This document shows, in pieces, positions 49,801 through 60,632 of a stretch of DNA of 64,000 nt (its first letter is position 1; each line of letters starts with the position of its first letter). The notes under the pieces were generated by a model. That model had not been told where the DNA came from and did no database searches. It saw nothing but the letters and a program-made list of their open reading frames with translations. This DNA comes from Owenia fusiformis (Eukaryota > Annelida > Polychaeta > Sabellida > Oweniidae). The stretch is taken from NCBI GenBank assembly GCA_903813345.2, contig CAIIXF020000011.1, positions 26,528,166 to 26,592,165 on the forward strand. The letters are read 5' to 3'. The translations under genes were made by a program, and so were the position numbers.

Positions 49801-50553
49801 TAAACCAAGTCGTGTTTTGCTTGTTCCTCATCTAAACTGGGGAAATTAGTTGTTGTGTTAATGGTTATAACATGGTTTTGCTCAGAACACGTAGACATCG
49901 AGACCCCAAAATAAATACCAGCGTGTCCAAGTGATGTTCAAATAATGTTAAGTCGAACACCAGGCTTGCTTTAATTTCACGCTCATACTAGTTCATATTC
50001 AAGACAAGATCCAGTGTAAAGCACAATTTAACTTGATACAATTCCAACAACTGTTGAACTAGTTCAAAGCATGAGGTCAGTTAAACTATCTCTATATTCA
50101 CGTAAAAAACTGAACAACCACAGCCAACCTATGTTTGAAAAACACTAGTTAAAACAATGAAGTTATGTTTATGTCATCAATATATACTAAGATATTAAGA
50201 TCTTGTCGAAAAACTTATAATTTTTGATGATCTCTAACAAGTTACTTGCAATTACCTTATTTATTGATAATAAATGCAGTTGTTAGATGAAATTGTTAAT
50301 TTTTATAATGCATTGAATCATTCAAATACCTACAGTCGAAATCAGTGTATCACTTGCTTGAAATGGAGTTGCATTAACTAAATTTGATAAACTTTGTCTA
50401 CTTTCAGGATTTCAAACAAATCAAGCTACAAATAACAACCAAGCTGACAATGGATCAAGTTTGGACTGTTTGTCACTTATAGTTGAAAGTATTAGTCCAA
50501 CCAGTACAAGTACAATGCTAAGTTCTTTAACCACTGCTGAAAGACCCTTATAG
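34027..50553 (+). CDS. MRF: Myogenic regulatory factor (MyoD/Myf family bHLH), 3 exons
   Basis: Exons 34027-34851, 46184-46262 and 50408-50553 join in phase (phase 0, then phase 1) to 349 aa ending in TAG. The Cys/Trp motif [12 protein letters not shown] (residues 176-187), which contacts Pbx/Meis in vertebrate MyoD, is followed by the bHLH at about 192-247. Its basic region [20 protein letters not shown] keeps the Ala-Thr pair diagnostic of myogenic specificity. Helix 2 reads [18 protein letters not shown]. Near the C-terminus [14 protein letters not shown] (about 318-331) is helix III, used for chromatin remodelling. The N-terminus is Gln/Asn/Tyr-rich. Family role: nuclear E-box-binding activator that, with E-proteins, determines skeletal-type muscle. 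Most invertebrates have a single gene of this family, so MyoD, Myf5, myogenin and MRF4 are not distinguishable here. The introns are 11.3 and 4.1 kb. Confidence 0.96.
38330..38470. repeat. Short tandem repeat, ~35-bp unit
   Basis: About four copies built on AGGCCTATTAATTGTGAT, the last diverged (ATCCTGTTAATTGTTAT). Lies in MRF intron 1. Confidence 0.7.
40458..40577 (+). promoter_or_regulatory. Candidate internal promoter and noncoding first exon in MRF intron 1
   Basis: TATATAAG at 40458-40465 would place a start near 40488. 90 bp later a strong donor, TATTTAG|GTAAGT, begins at 40578. There is no ATG between them. Splicing to MRF exon 2 would make its ATG (second codon) the first start, in the MRF frame. 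This is a motif-level inference only. Confidence 0.3.
42790..42935. repeat. Short copy of the GTGATGACA / TTAGTGCCTTG family
   Basis: TATGTCACCACCACAAGTGA begins it, and GACAGGTGGTGATATTTTGC followed by GTTAGTGCCTTGTTG ends it. It is the array-less counterpart of the element at 9166-10135. Confidence 0.65.
46184..46262 (+). CDS. MRF: MRF exon 2
   Basis: A 79-bp exon with TTTTCAG before it and GTAAGT after it. It encodes [17 protein letters not shown] and NNTFNHNN, and its size and position match the short middle exon of MyoD-family genes. Its second codon is ATG, which would be the first start codon if an upstream noncoding exon were spliced to it. Confidence 0.88.
46263..50407 (+). other. 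MRF intron 2 (4.1 kb)
   Basis: No additional exon, RNA gene or strong repeat recognised. Overlapping short frames on both strands at 47834-48131 show no family similarity. Confidence 0.5.
50408..50553 (+). CDS. MRF: MRF exon 3, helix III and stop
   Basis: Acceptor CTTTCAG, then 48 codons with [14 protein letters not shown], the MyoD helix III signature. It ends AERPL and TAG. The Asn/Gln-rich lead-in is typical of the linker. Confidence 0.93.
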
Positions 50554-50630
50554 GGCAGATAAACTGACAATGTATTCTCCTCCCATCGTAGCCCTTCACT
50601 TCCATTACGGGAGACCAGTCTTGTGTTCTG

Positions 50631-51200
50631 TGACGTCACGACGCTGCAGGGAGAATGCGGAGATGTCGTCTGCGTCTTATTATGTAGGACTATTTTCAAG
50701 GGATCAAAATTCAAGACTCATCAAAGCTGGTGTATACATGTGCGTGTAAATACAGTGCCTGACATATCTATGCAGATAGTGTAAATTTAATATATGAGAA
50801 TATCTAATTGTATGTAAAAGTATGTTCACAATATTGCGTCAGTAACCTGAAAAAACTGTGAAGACCCTATGTTAAACATGAGCATTTCGTGCATTGTAAA
50901 TAACATTATTGTTTCACATCGTTCAATATTCATCCAGTGTGCCTGTATAATTTGTTGATGTGAATCATTTGAAAAATAGACTTGTGTAATTAGAAAAGAG
51001 TAGGCTTTGTTATTCGTTTTTTTGTGGATAAACACTAGATTGTTTACTTTCAAAAGAACCATTGCACAGAATTGGTCGAATAGCCGATAGATGTCATTCA
51101 TTGATTAAACATGACGTCATATTTGAGATCTTAAGATAAATCTGACGTCATGACGTCAGTGCCATAGAAACTGAGATTGTCTTATTTTATTTTGACGTCA
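50631..51200. promoter_or_regulatory. CRE-type TGACGTCA cluster downstream of MRF
   Basis: Perfect TGACGTCA palindromes occur at 50631-50638, 51112-51119, 51143-51150, 51151-51158 and 51193-51200, four of them within 89 bp. This octamer is the binding site of CREB/ATF bZIP factors. The cluster overlaps the start of a degenerate repeat, so duplication may have produced part of it. Binding is inferred. Confidence 0.5.
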
Positions 51201-51560
51201 TTCCAATGTAATGAACCAGTTATATCACCAAAAGTTATCATATTTTGTTTGAAATTGGCCGAAAAGTTAAAGGTATGAGGATTCTAATCTCAACGGAATC
51301 AAACAGATCTACCTTCAAAGTTACAGAAACCTGAGATGACTAAGATACCATGTGATTTTAAGTACCTCTACCAGACCGTTGAATATCCTCATTTCACCAT
51401 TTTGACGCCATTTCTAATGGATTTCAATGGAGTCATGCATGAATTCCTCATGATTTTTTCAAAACAAATTGGCCGAAAAGTGTGCATGTGTACATTGCTT
51501 AAAACATGTTAAATCAGTAAAGGTTGATGTCTAGTTATAGAAACCTGAGATGACTAAGGT
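51180..51560. repeat. Degenerate ~210-bp tandem repeat
   Basis: TTGGCCGAAAAGT recurs at about 51257 and 51469, and AGAAACCTGAGATGACTAAG at about 51326 and 51540. TTTTGACG(T/C)CATTYC words precede each. Confidence 0.65.
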
Positions 51561-51632
51561 GGCAAATCAATATCATTCGCACAGTAAGCGTTCGAAAAAT
51601 GTCTCCATTATAAATCCCATAGGCTTTGGAAA

Positions 51633-51661
51633 ACCGGAAGTAATGGTTCTGCGCATGCGCA
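51633..51661. promoter_or_regulatory. Orphan ETS + NRF1 motif pair
   Basis: ACCGGAAGT (51633-51641) is followed 8 bp later by the perfect palindrome TGCGCATGCGCA (51650-51661). The same pair marks the DCAF6 promoter. No gene with recognisable coding sequence starts nearby on either strand. Confidence 0.4.
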
Positions 51662-51819
51662 GTGAAATATTGGACAAATTTTGTGCAATGACAGATTAAG
51701 GATAAATATTTCTTTCTTGTCTCGCAAGAAAATGGACCACACAAGATTGATGTTCAAAGTACAAATTAACATACCTTCTACAGTAGTTAAAAATGCATGA
51801 TTGATAATGAAGCCCATTG

Positions 51820-54800
51820 AATATGAATTATGAACCTAAAAATGTCGAAACTTAGTTCCATCATTATTTCTGAACTAAGAGAATAACGTTTTTGTAAAAA
51901 ATTGAAAAATAGCTTCGAATGGTAATTTGGGGAAACCTTTGTTTATTCAAGCATTTTTCAGGAGTTAAATATCTTCTTTAATGTCATAATATATCTTGGA
52001 TGGGGTGATGTATATCTTTACATCTTCCGAAAGGTTCACTTATCTTTCCCCCACTTCCTGACTCTAGGTGAAAAGTTAATCCTAGAAACTGCATCAAACG
52101 TTCTTTTAACTTCAGCTTCTCTTTATTCCAGTCGTTATTTTGTAACTTGAACAATAATTTGTCTTTATGATGGCTCATAGGTATTTTGAGTTGTTTTCTT
52201 ATGATTCCGTTGCCATGATAACCGTCATTAATTTTCCAGGAATGTATTCTAAAATAAGTCGGAATTATATCGGTAATACGTTCATAATTTTTAGATGTCA
52301 TACTCTATTCGTTTTTATGACCAATAGTAGTTTTACTTGTGGATAAACATGCAAAGGAAACACGTGTAGAAGAAGTTAATGCTCCTAAAAGTTAAATTAT
52401 GAAGGTATAAAGCGTCGGAACCGTCATAAAGCACATTAGAGAGACAGATTGATGACTTAAGCCTTGTAATAGATACCCTCCATCCATTGAAACCAAAGTC
52501 TGGGACGAGCCTTACCCGAGCTAATGAAGTCAGGGGTCAATTGTGAAACCCCAGAAAGGAAACAATATATCAAAAAGGTAGCTTGTCATCGGGTCATATA
52601 TCAAGCTAGGTTAGCTAGAAACCGACTGGGTTCTCTGCGTGATTGTCTTGTTTTGGACTCAATCGTCGGGGAGGTTTCAACTCACACTGGGGCAGCCACG
52701 ACTGTTTTTCTTTTATCCCCATGGGATAGTTGATCACATCGAGGGTACCCATAACCCGCCATGTATCCCCTTACACAGACCCCCTCAAATACAATTAACA
52801 CTAACGGTAAAGTAACATCATCGTTCCACTAAAAATCACAAACAGATAGTTGTATTTTTTATCGTGGAAGGAATGCTGGGCAAATTAGTGTTTTCTAATA
52901 AGAAGAGGTTTTATCTTATTGGATGATCACTGAAACAACATCCTATAATGACTTGTCATGTTCTATATTTGAGCAATTGCTTTCTTAGTTACTCATCATT
53001 ATTCGGGAAAATTCTTTAGACTCTATTCTCAACGTGCTACTTCATACTCCATGCATCTGCGAGTATGTGCCCCTCCGTCTTACATATGTGAAGCACGAGA
53101 GTTGGTAATCCAATTTTAGCTACTACTTACATGTCATTGAATTCTATCAGTTTGGTATCATAAATTGATTGTATTTGTATTTAGTGTATCGTTTTTGTAA
53201 TTAAATTTAGATAGCGCCGACGCTCAAAGTCGGACTCAGATCTATATGGCAATTGGATTTTCAATATAAATTGTTTGTTATGCAGATAAATGTATGTCAT
53301 GAAACTGTAAATAACTGAAAAACATTTTATGACAAAAAGTAAAACTAGTATCGAACACTGTTGACATGTTACAATATAAGTTGTGTATATATTGATTCTG
53401 GTAGTTTTGGCTCCTTTGAATATTTGACCGACATCCATAGACCAAATCGAAAAAGATATACTAATATAGTATTTAAAATATATTACTATTTTACATCATC
53501 TTACTTTTAAGAATCCTCGGCATGAGCTATAGTTTTAGGAAAATATTTAAACATTGTAAAAGTCTAATGAACCGGAAAAGTCAATATTATATAATGCAGC
53601 TAAACAACCATAAAACAATCATTTCAGAAATCCCAAAAACAGAAAATAGAGGGAAATATAAATATACGAGTATACATCGAAACGCATATTCTCATATCTC
53701 TTCACTTAAAGACGTCAGGATCAGCGCGCTGATCAATTGCAGACGATTGTTGCCAAACATCAACATATGCAGTTGGTCTACCTTCGGCTAAATTCAACAT
53801 CTTAGAGGGTTATTGTTATTTCATCTTCGCTCTTCACCTGTATATATCCCCCCTGTGCAGAAACGCCACCTCACTGTTAAGATATTAACATATCTTTGCT
53901 GAAAATAAATGAAATGCACATAGCCTTTCAATCAAATGCATTTTCATCTGATTATGATATCAATATATGATTCCATTAATTTGTATTTAACTAAAATATT
54001 GATTATATATTCCTCTGGTACAGGTAATTATATAAACGTAACGGCCGATAATGTTTTCCCGATGGGGAATGCTCTGTTTTAGTCGGTTAGCTCACGTGGC
54101 ACAATCTTTCACGTTTGTTGTACATTTCAGTGTCACTGCGAGAAAAACAAGCATTCTTCTTTTAATTGAAATGGGCCAACAGATGAAAGAACTCGGGAAT
54201 ATGTATTTAATGTTCTTTATCTTTTTGTATATTGTACACCTGTTTCAACCAGAATTAATTCTTGGACTTCCTAAAACTGCGTTGCAATTTAAAAGGTATG
54301 AATTCGGCATAGTTTTGGCTCGTGCCAAGAAAATTTGATATTCTTTGTTTTTGCTGTACATTTTTGCGTTGTACTTTTTGATTCACTCCGTAAGGTTATT
54401 TCAACTACTGATTTCTCGACACACGTTGGTCAAAATGGAAAAGATGTTTGGCAAAAGACTATCTAGCGATTTCGCAACTCACTTATAGCATATTTATTAT
54501 TTCCGTATTACGTACATGTATGAAGCGTTTGATTACGTCATCATTTATTGCGCAGCTCTATGCGTCCATAAGTGTGATATTCTTATAAATCGTCGTCTAT
54601 ATGGCTTAATCAAAGATATTTTGTTTTAAACAAATCTCACCAAATCTTGGTCCAACTCAATATATTATTGTCATACCCAATGTGTTCCATGAAAGTACGT
54701 TCTCAACTGTAGGCATCACAATTTCTACAATTCATTAATGATGCTAAAACCTAGCATTGTATACGCTAAACTTGTGCTGGAGGTTCCAGTTTGATATTTG

Positions 54801-56340
54801 ATTGATACTGTCTATTATGACGATGGTGGTTACCTTGACAACGATGTCATCATTGATTAATAAACGCCTGTGGTTTGCTCATCAGTTGGTTATTGATACA
54901 TCATCAGCTTCAACGTTGACCAATTAACAATTTTGGGAGACCATATTTTGAAAAATGACTCTGTAGTTCATTGGTGTGCTGTTTGATTTAATTTGAGTTT
55001 CTAATCCACATCGTTGAGTACGTAAAACCTGTCATACCTCTCTCTCTTAACATCTGTGACTATCTCACTGTCGCATCTTTTCGTTTTTTCAATTTTAACT
55101 AATTTGGTGGAAAAGAATGTTAAAAGACAGGTTAGAAAGAAACAGGCTTATGAATGGTTACATCTGTGCCGCACATTATTACGCTACCCAATGAGGCGGT
55201 TTGATGGAGCGCTGCCTACCTGTGGCTATAGAATCCAATTTCTTTAATAATTTAAAACCATTTCATGCAAAAATAGTTCGTGTTTAAAAAATTCCAATCT
55301 TCGGCGTATTTTATTACCTACAATGTCTTAACACGTGCCGGTGAGGATTGCGGATTTGAACACAAATGGTGCCACAAGTGTTAAAATGTACTCTAGTATG
55401 AGGCCTAGACGCCATGTGTGTCTTTATCATATTTTAACTTTTATAAGAAGCATATTATATGTAAGTGCATGTAATTGTTAAACTTTAATTATAAGCGTTA
55501 TAACTGTATTAAAGTCAATTAAAATTTTCATTTCAATTCATCAGTTTACTTGTTTACTTATTTTCTTATATTTTTCATTATTCTCACGTATAATTGACTC
55601 GAGAACAATCACAAAATTGAAAAAAATGTTCAGTAGGATACAATACATTCCTTACCTTGAGTTGAAATATAATAGTAGTGATTTCCTTACATATGCTTTA
55701 TAATAAATGGAAACTGTTAGAAGAGAAATGTCAGACTTATTTTAAACGCATTAAAGTTCCAATTAGACTCTTTGAACTCGTTTTGGATGAAAAAATCCCT
55801 TCTTTGAAAAATGATTTTAGAATGGATGGAATGCGAGAAGACCCAAAAGCCTTTGAAATATAAAGCGAGTTGTTTAGATAGTGAGTTATTGGGTCACTGC
55901 AAGTCAGAAGTTATTTTTGCCCAACTCGTCAAGTGTAAAATATTAGTTTCTCTGTGATAATTTTCAAATTAGAGTTTAATAGATGAAATTGAAACGTGCA
56001 CTTTTAAGCGTTTTTGAGACCTAGAATTATAGGCTTGTAAAAATTCCCGGACATTTTTCGAAAAAATGGTATGCAATGGAAAAAATATCGCAAATGTATC
56101 TTAAAAATGTATTTTATGTTAAAGTGTTATTTTCTCTGCTCATTAAACTCAAATAATTTAAAAAGAGAAAAAATGAGTTTACAGTATCATTTCTATACGC
56201 GCTATACATGTAGAGTTTGTTGATGGTTTGTGCCAGAATTGAAAGGTACTTCTGAGTATGAAAGAACGCCGTTTTATTTCAGGATCGTAAATAGTACATG
56301 AAAGTTGTCAATCAAGATGAAAGAAAGCATCAAAATATAA
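51820..56340. other. Intergenic DNA without recognised genes
   Basis: Short open frames lack recognisable domains. A perfect 16-bp palindrome, GATCAGCGCGCTGATC, lies at 53719-53734. Confidence 0.4.
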
Positions 56341-56350
56341 GTAAAAATAT

Positions 56351-56892
56351 TTCCCATGTTTCCTTGCATTACCAAAGGTATTTTTGACTAGTCAGTGGTT
56401 TATATTTTCTAATAGGTAGTTCTCTTTAACATTATTGTAAGGATTGTCAAATGCTACCGGAGCCCTGTACGGTTACCCGATTGGGATATAAAAGGCCATC
56501 GGATTCAGAGACGAAACGACAGTTCTCCAGTACACATTATCCTCACGTTCCTCATCAGTAGCTCAAGATGGATATCTGAGAACGCAAAAAAACTTCACCC
56601 GTAGATAAGACACCATACCATCCGTACTTTTCATGTAACATAGAGCCGGAATATTAAGATAGAATAAAAAACTAATAAGCCAAAACGTACCAAAGTATGC
56701 AAATCAAGTAATAAAGACGTTGCCCAATCATTGACAGAGAAATGCAATTGTAACACAATCGACAGGGGAGATATTTTCCGCACAGGGTGGTGTCATAAGG
56801 ATGAGAATGTACTGATTAACGACAACCCCAGTGAACGCTCAAAGACAGACAGCATTGAGGACGACATGGACTGCCAGAATTGTGACAAATAG
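56351..56892 (+). pseudogene. TATA-led broken reading frame (candidate pseudogene or noncoding transcript)
   Basis: TATAAAAG at 56487-56494 follows, by about 130 bp, TTCCCATG (56351-56358), which on the other strand fits the Su(H)/RBPJ site. ATG at 56568 is followed by TGA after three codons. The frame then stays open to 56657 (ERKKTSPVDKTPYHPYF). Shifted by one base, a second frame runs 56668-56892 with LTEKCNCNTIDRGDIFRTGW and SIEDDMDCQNCDK before a stop. I recognise no family. A promoter followed by a short, once-continuous-looking coding region with a stop and a frameshift suggests a decayed intronless gene. A noncoding RNA is the alternative. Confidence 0.3.
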
Positions 56893-57129
56893 TTCATTAG
56901 GACGTTGACTGATCTCTAATTAACAAATTAGGATCCTAAGACAAGCAACTTAGAACTTGAAAAGATTTTCGCAGAAGTTTTTGATTTACTTTCACTTAGT
57001 CTAGCTTGGTTGAAAATGATTATAGTTTAAAGTTTTAGTGTGAAATACATCATCATGTCAAACTTGCCATTGTGTCTTTAAGAACTGATGTCGTCGAGTT
57101 AAAGTGTAAAAGAGATAATCCTCTCATAT

Positions 57130-57625
57130 TGTACCACATTATATTGTATTGAACTGAATGTATCTTGTTGTATTGTAATTTGTATTTTCTTGACAGTATT
57201 AATTGTATTGCATGGTATTCTTAATCATGTCGGACTGTTCATGGTTCATGTTATATTGATATTGTAATGAATTGTAATCTGAGACTAACATTTTATGTTA
57301 GTCTCAGATTGTAATTTATAATTGCATTGTATTGTATTGTTTTATTAAATCGTATCGTATTGTGAAGAATCGTATTGATTTGTTTTTGTGTTATCGTATT
57401 GCATTGCATTGTAATGCTATCCTTGCGTATTGTAAGAAATGGATTGCATTGTATTATATTGTTTTGTAAGTATTATCATATTATATTGTAAATTTTATGT
57501 CAAATCGAATTGGGAAATAGTGTGCTCATTTAAATTATACAATATAGTATTGAATAGTCTCATTACAATAAATACAATGAAATGTAAAACGCATAATACA
57601 ACACAATTCAATACAATACCAGCTT
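57130..57625. repeat. Degenerate ATTGT simple repeat
   Basis: Imperfect TATTG/ATTGT pentamer runs over about 500 bp, interrupted by other sequence and by the hairpin at 57276-57310. A second, smaller patch of the same motif lies at 58910-58990. Confidence 0.7.
57276..57310. repeat. Perfect 16-bp-arm hairpin
   Basis: AATCTGAGACTAACAT and its exact reverse complement are separated by TTT, inside the ATTGT repeat region. Confidence 0.8.
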
Positions 57626-60621
57626 CATAACACTGGAAATGTAACATGTAAACACTCTTAGATTTTAGTAGTTGAAAATACGTTTTTGGTTAGGATTTTT
57701 TGTCTATAAATAAACATCGTTTAAATTGAGAAAATAGATTTTGATTTTTAGTTCTGCTAAAAATTACCTCTTAATTCGAAACGTGTGTTAAAGTAAGGAC
57801 ATTTGAAAGCGTAGACCTACTCGAAGGACTGTTTCACTAGAATCGTCCATCTTGAATAACTGAGCCAGCTTTATTGAGGTTTTATTACAAAACAGATAAT
57901 TTATCAGGCATGAAAACTGTCAAAAGTTTGAAATTCTAAACTTTAAGACTGCCATTTAAAATGCTTGTGTAAATAGCAGACTAATCTTCTGGTTCTAATT
58001 AGGTCTTTATAGCATAGTCAATTCTCATCATCATTTCTATTCAAAGTAGAATAAAATGTGAAAATCAAAAAATATCAGAAACAAAAATTATTTCAATTTA
58101 AAATGTGCGTCGTCTAATGTGCGTTGGTATCATGTGAAAATCAATGTATTCTTAGATAAATGTAGAGGAATCATTTTGATATAACTGCAAAGGTCACAAT
58201 TTGTGATTTATTCAATTCTAAAGTCAAGTCATCATAAAAGATAAGCAAGGATAACTAAAAACCAGTAGTAATTGCCATTAGATTAAGAAATACCAAAGCC
58301 ACTACTTTCTAACCTAAAAATATGGTTTTGATTTTGAGCTGTTTTGAATTTCTGCATTAATTGTTGAATTGCTGACAATACGAATATTTGTTCAACGTTT
58401 AGCAAAGTTTATGTACGTCATAGGCAACAAAAACTTAACGTCTAAGTTATTTAACCATTCCCGCAACTCAAGATTCACTGCATAATTTATTGCATCCATC
58501 ATTCAACAGTAGAGATAGATATCATTTAAATGAACTCTAAGTGTTGAGTTCCCGGAGTTATGGATACATTTGATGGAGTTATGACCAGATAAATGTGATC
58601 AATTTAATGATGGATAGACAGACTTCATTACAATTTGTTAATTAATATGAGGCTGATAAATATAACACGAAACATCACGAATAACTTGGACATAGAAGTA
58701 TTGAAAGATACCATATGGTTAAGTTATTCATAAAATTTATCCATTTCCTTATGCAAAACACATTTACTTTAAAATGCATGATTGAATTTAAAACATTCAT
58801 AAATATGTTTACCATATTTATTCAAATCCTGAAATGTGGATACGCAAGTTTATAATCCAAATACATTCAAGAAAATATAAAACTGAATCAATAGATGCCA
58901 CGTTTTGCACATATTGTATTGTAATTGTAATTGTATTGCATTGAAATTGTATTTTAGTGTAAAGTATTATTTTTTATTGTATTTTATATTTTCTTGAATC
59001 ATATCGTTAGGCTTTTATCTCTCGACGTATACATAGAACACATTTATCAATTTTAACCAAACATCCTATTTTGCTCAACTTAATTAAAATTTTGGAGACT
59101 GATGTTAATTTTGTGCCATGTGTCATGACCCTGTGACACGCAAATGCCCGCTAGGAAATATGGCTAGAATACTCTTCCAATGAAATTCCAATACATGAAA
59201 AATAACTCTGCATTAAATTAAGTCACAGTGCGAACAATATCGCTCCCTTGAGTGGGACATCAATTCATGTAACATGTTATCTAATCCAAAATTATGGATA
59301 AGATTACATGGTGAAAACTTATCTAATTAGTTCTAAGTTTTCCTACCAAGAAACTTCATAAAAATCAAACCAATCGGTGGACTATATTTTAGGAAGTAAA
59401 ATCCAGAAAGTTTTTTTCTCGCTAACTTTTAGATCCCAGATTATAATCCTACACCTCTACCAGGGCCTTTTCCAGCAATGTCAAGGGAGATCAGTGCGAG
59501 TTTTTTGGTTAACATCACTGCGAGGAAAGAAAGCCCTAAAAAGGGGGTACGGGGGTTCACTACCGGAATGGTTTAAAAGTTACATAGTGTATATGGTGCA
59601 TTCTGAGTATTTTAAACTATAATTTGTTAATGCCTTTTCAACATATTTTACAAAATTGCTTTTTTCTTTTTTTGTGGGGGTGGGGGAAGGGTTGTGCGAT
59701 CGCATCCATCGAACCCCCATATTCAGTGTTCAATGTAAAGACATGCCAAATGTACATTGTCAGTAGGCAGTTTAAACTATTTGTTTATTATGTTCTTTGG
59801 GTATTGAATTTAAGGTGAAGGTAATTGTTTTGGCATCATATGACCTCATTTAACAACAATCACAATTCTGACTATCATCAAAAATAAAATATCAAAAGAG
59901 TGTATCACCTTAGTAATTGCTTTGTCTAATTGCCAAAAATCAAGTTCAATTAAACAATTGTCAACTCTAATATATGGTCTCGCATTCCTCCGCCTTTCTG
60001 TCGTAAAACTCCAGGGGAAACTGCGGTCGCGTGCATATCTACATGGTACAAGAGGCGGTATCACGTCACGTTGTAGTTTATGGAAGGCCGTCAATGCTGG
60101 AATATAAGGTTCTCTTGAAGAATTATGAACCGTAAATATTAATGATTGACACTTGAAGTTAGAATTTGAGATTCAACGTTCAGCATCGGTAAGTGAATTT
60201 AAAAATATTTTAATAGAAAATTGTTACCTTGGGTGTATTTAGTGGTAGCCAGTCAGCGATACCTTGATAATATGACGTAAGTACGGCATTAATAGAAATC
60301 TCGCAAAAGTAAGAATTCCTAAATCAGTTGTTGTAACCATGGATAAAATGACAGACCGAAAGAGAAAATGTGTTTTATGAATCCTTAGCTTTACGAAGTT
60401 TCGTACAATAACAATTACTAAAAACATATGTTATAGTATACATACAATAGGAAATGAAATAATGATCTGAATAAAACAATTCATTCATTAAAATGCATAA
60501 TTATTAATCAAAATTAAATGAGAAAATAGTTAAGATTGAATCGATGGAGAATGTTTAAAAAGTTTCTTTCTTGGTTTTATTATAATTTCATGATTTTAAT
60601 TGGTTTGACTTGATTTTCTAG
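57626..60621. other. Intergenic DNA upstream of the lectin/collagen gene
   Basis: AT-rich, with an ATTGT patch at 58910-58990. No exon is recognised, although a 5' untranslated exon of the next gene may lie here. Confidence 0.4.
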
Positions 60622-60632
60622 GAGTGACCAGA

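Noticed and set aside
50421-50714. 97-residue minus-strand frame over MRF exon 3
   Set aside because: It is antisense to conserved helix III coding sequence. A shadow frame.
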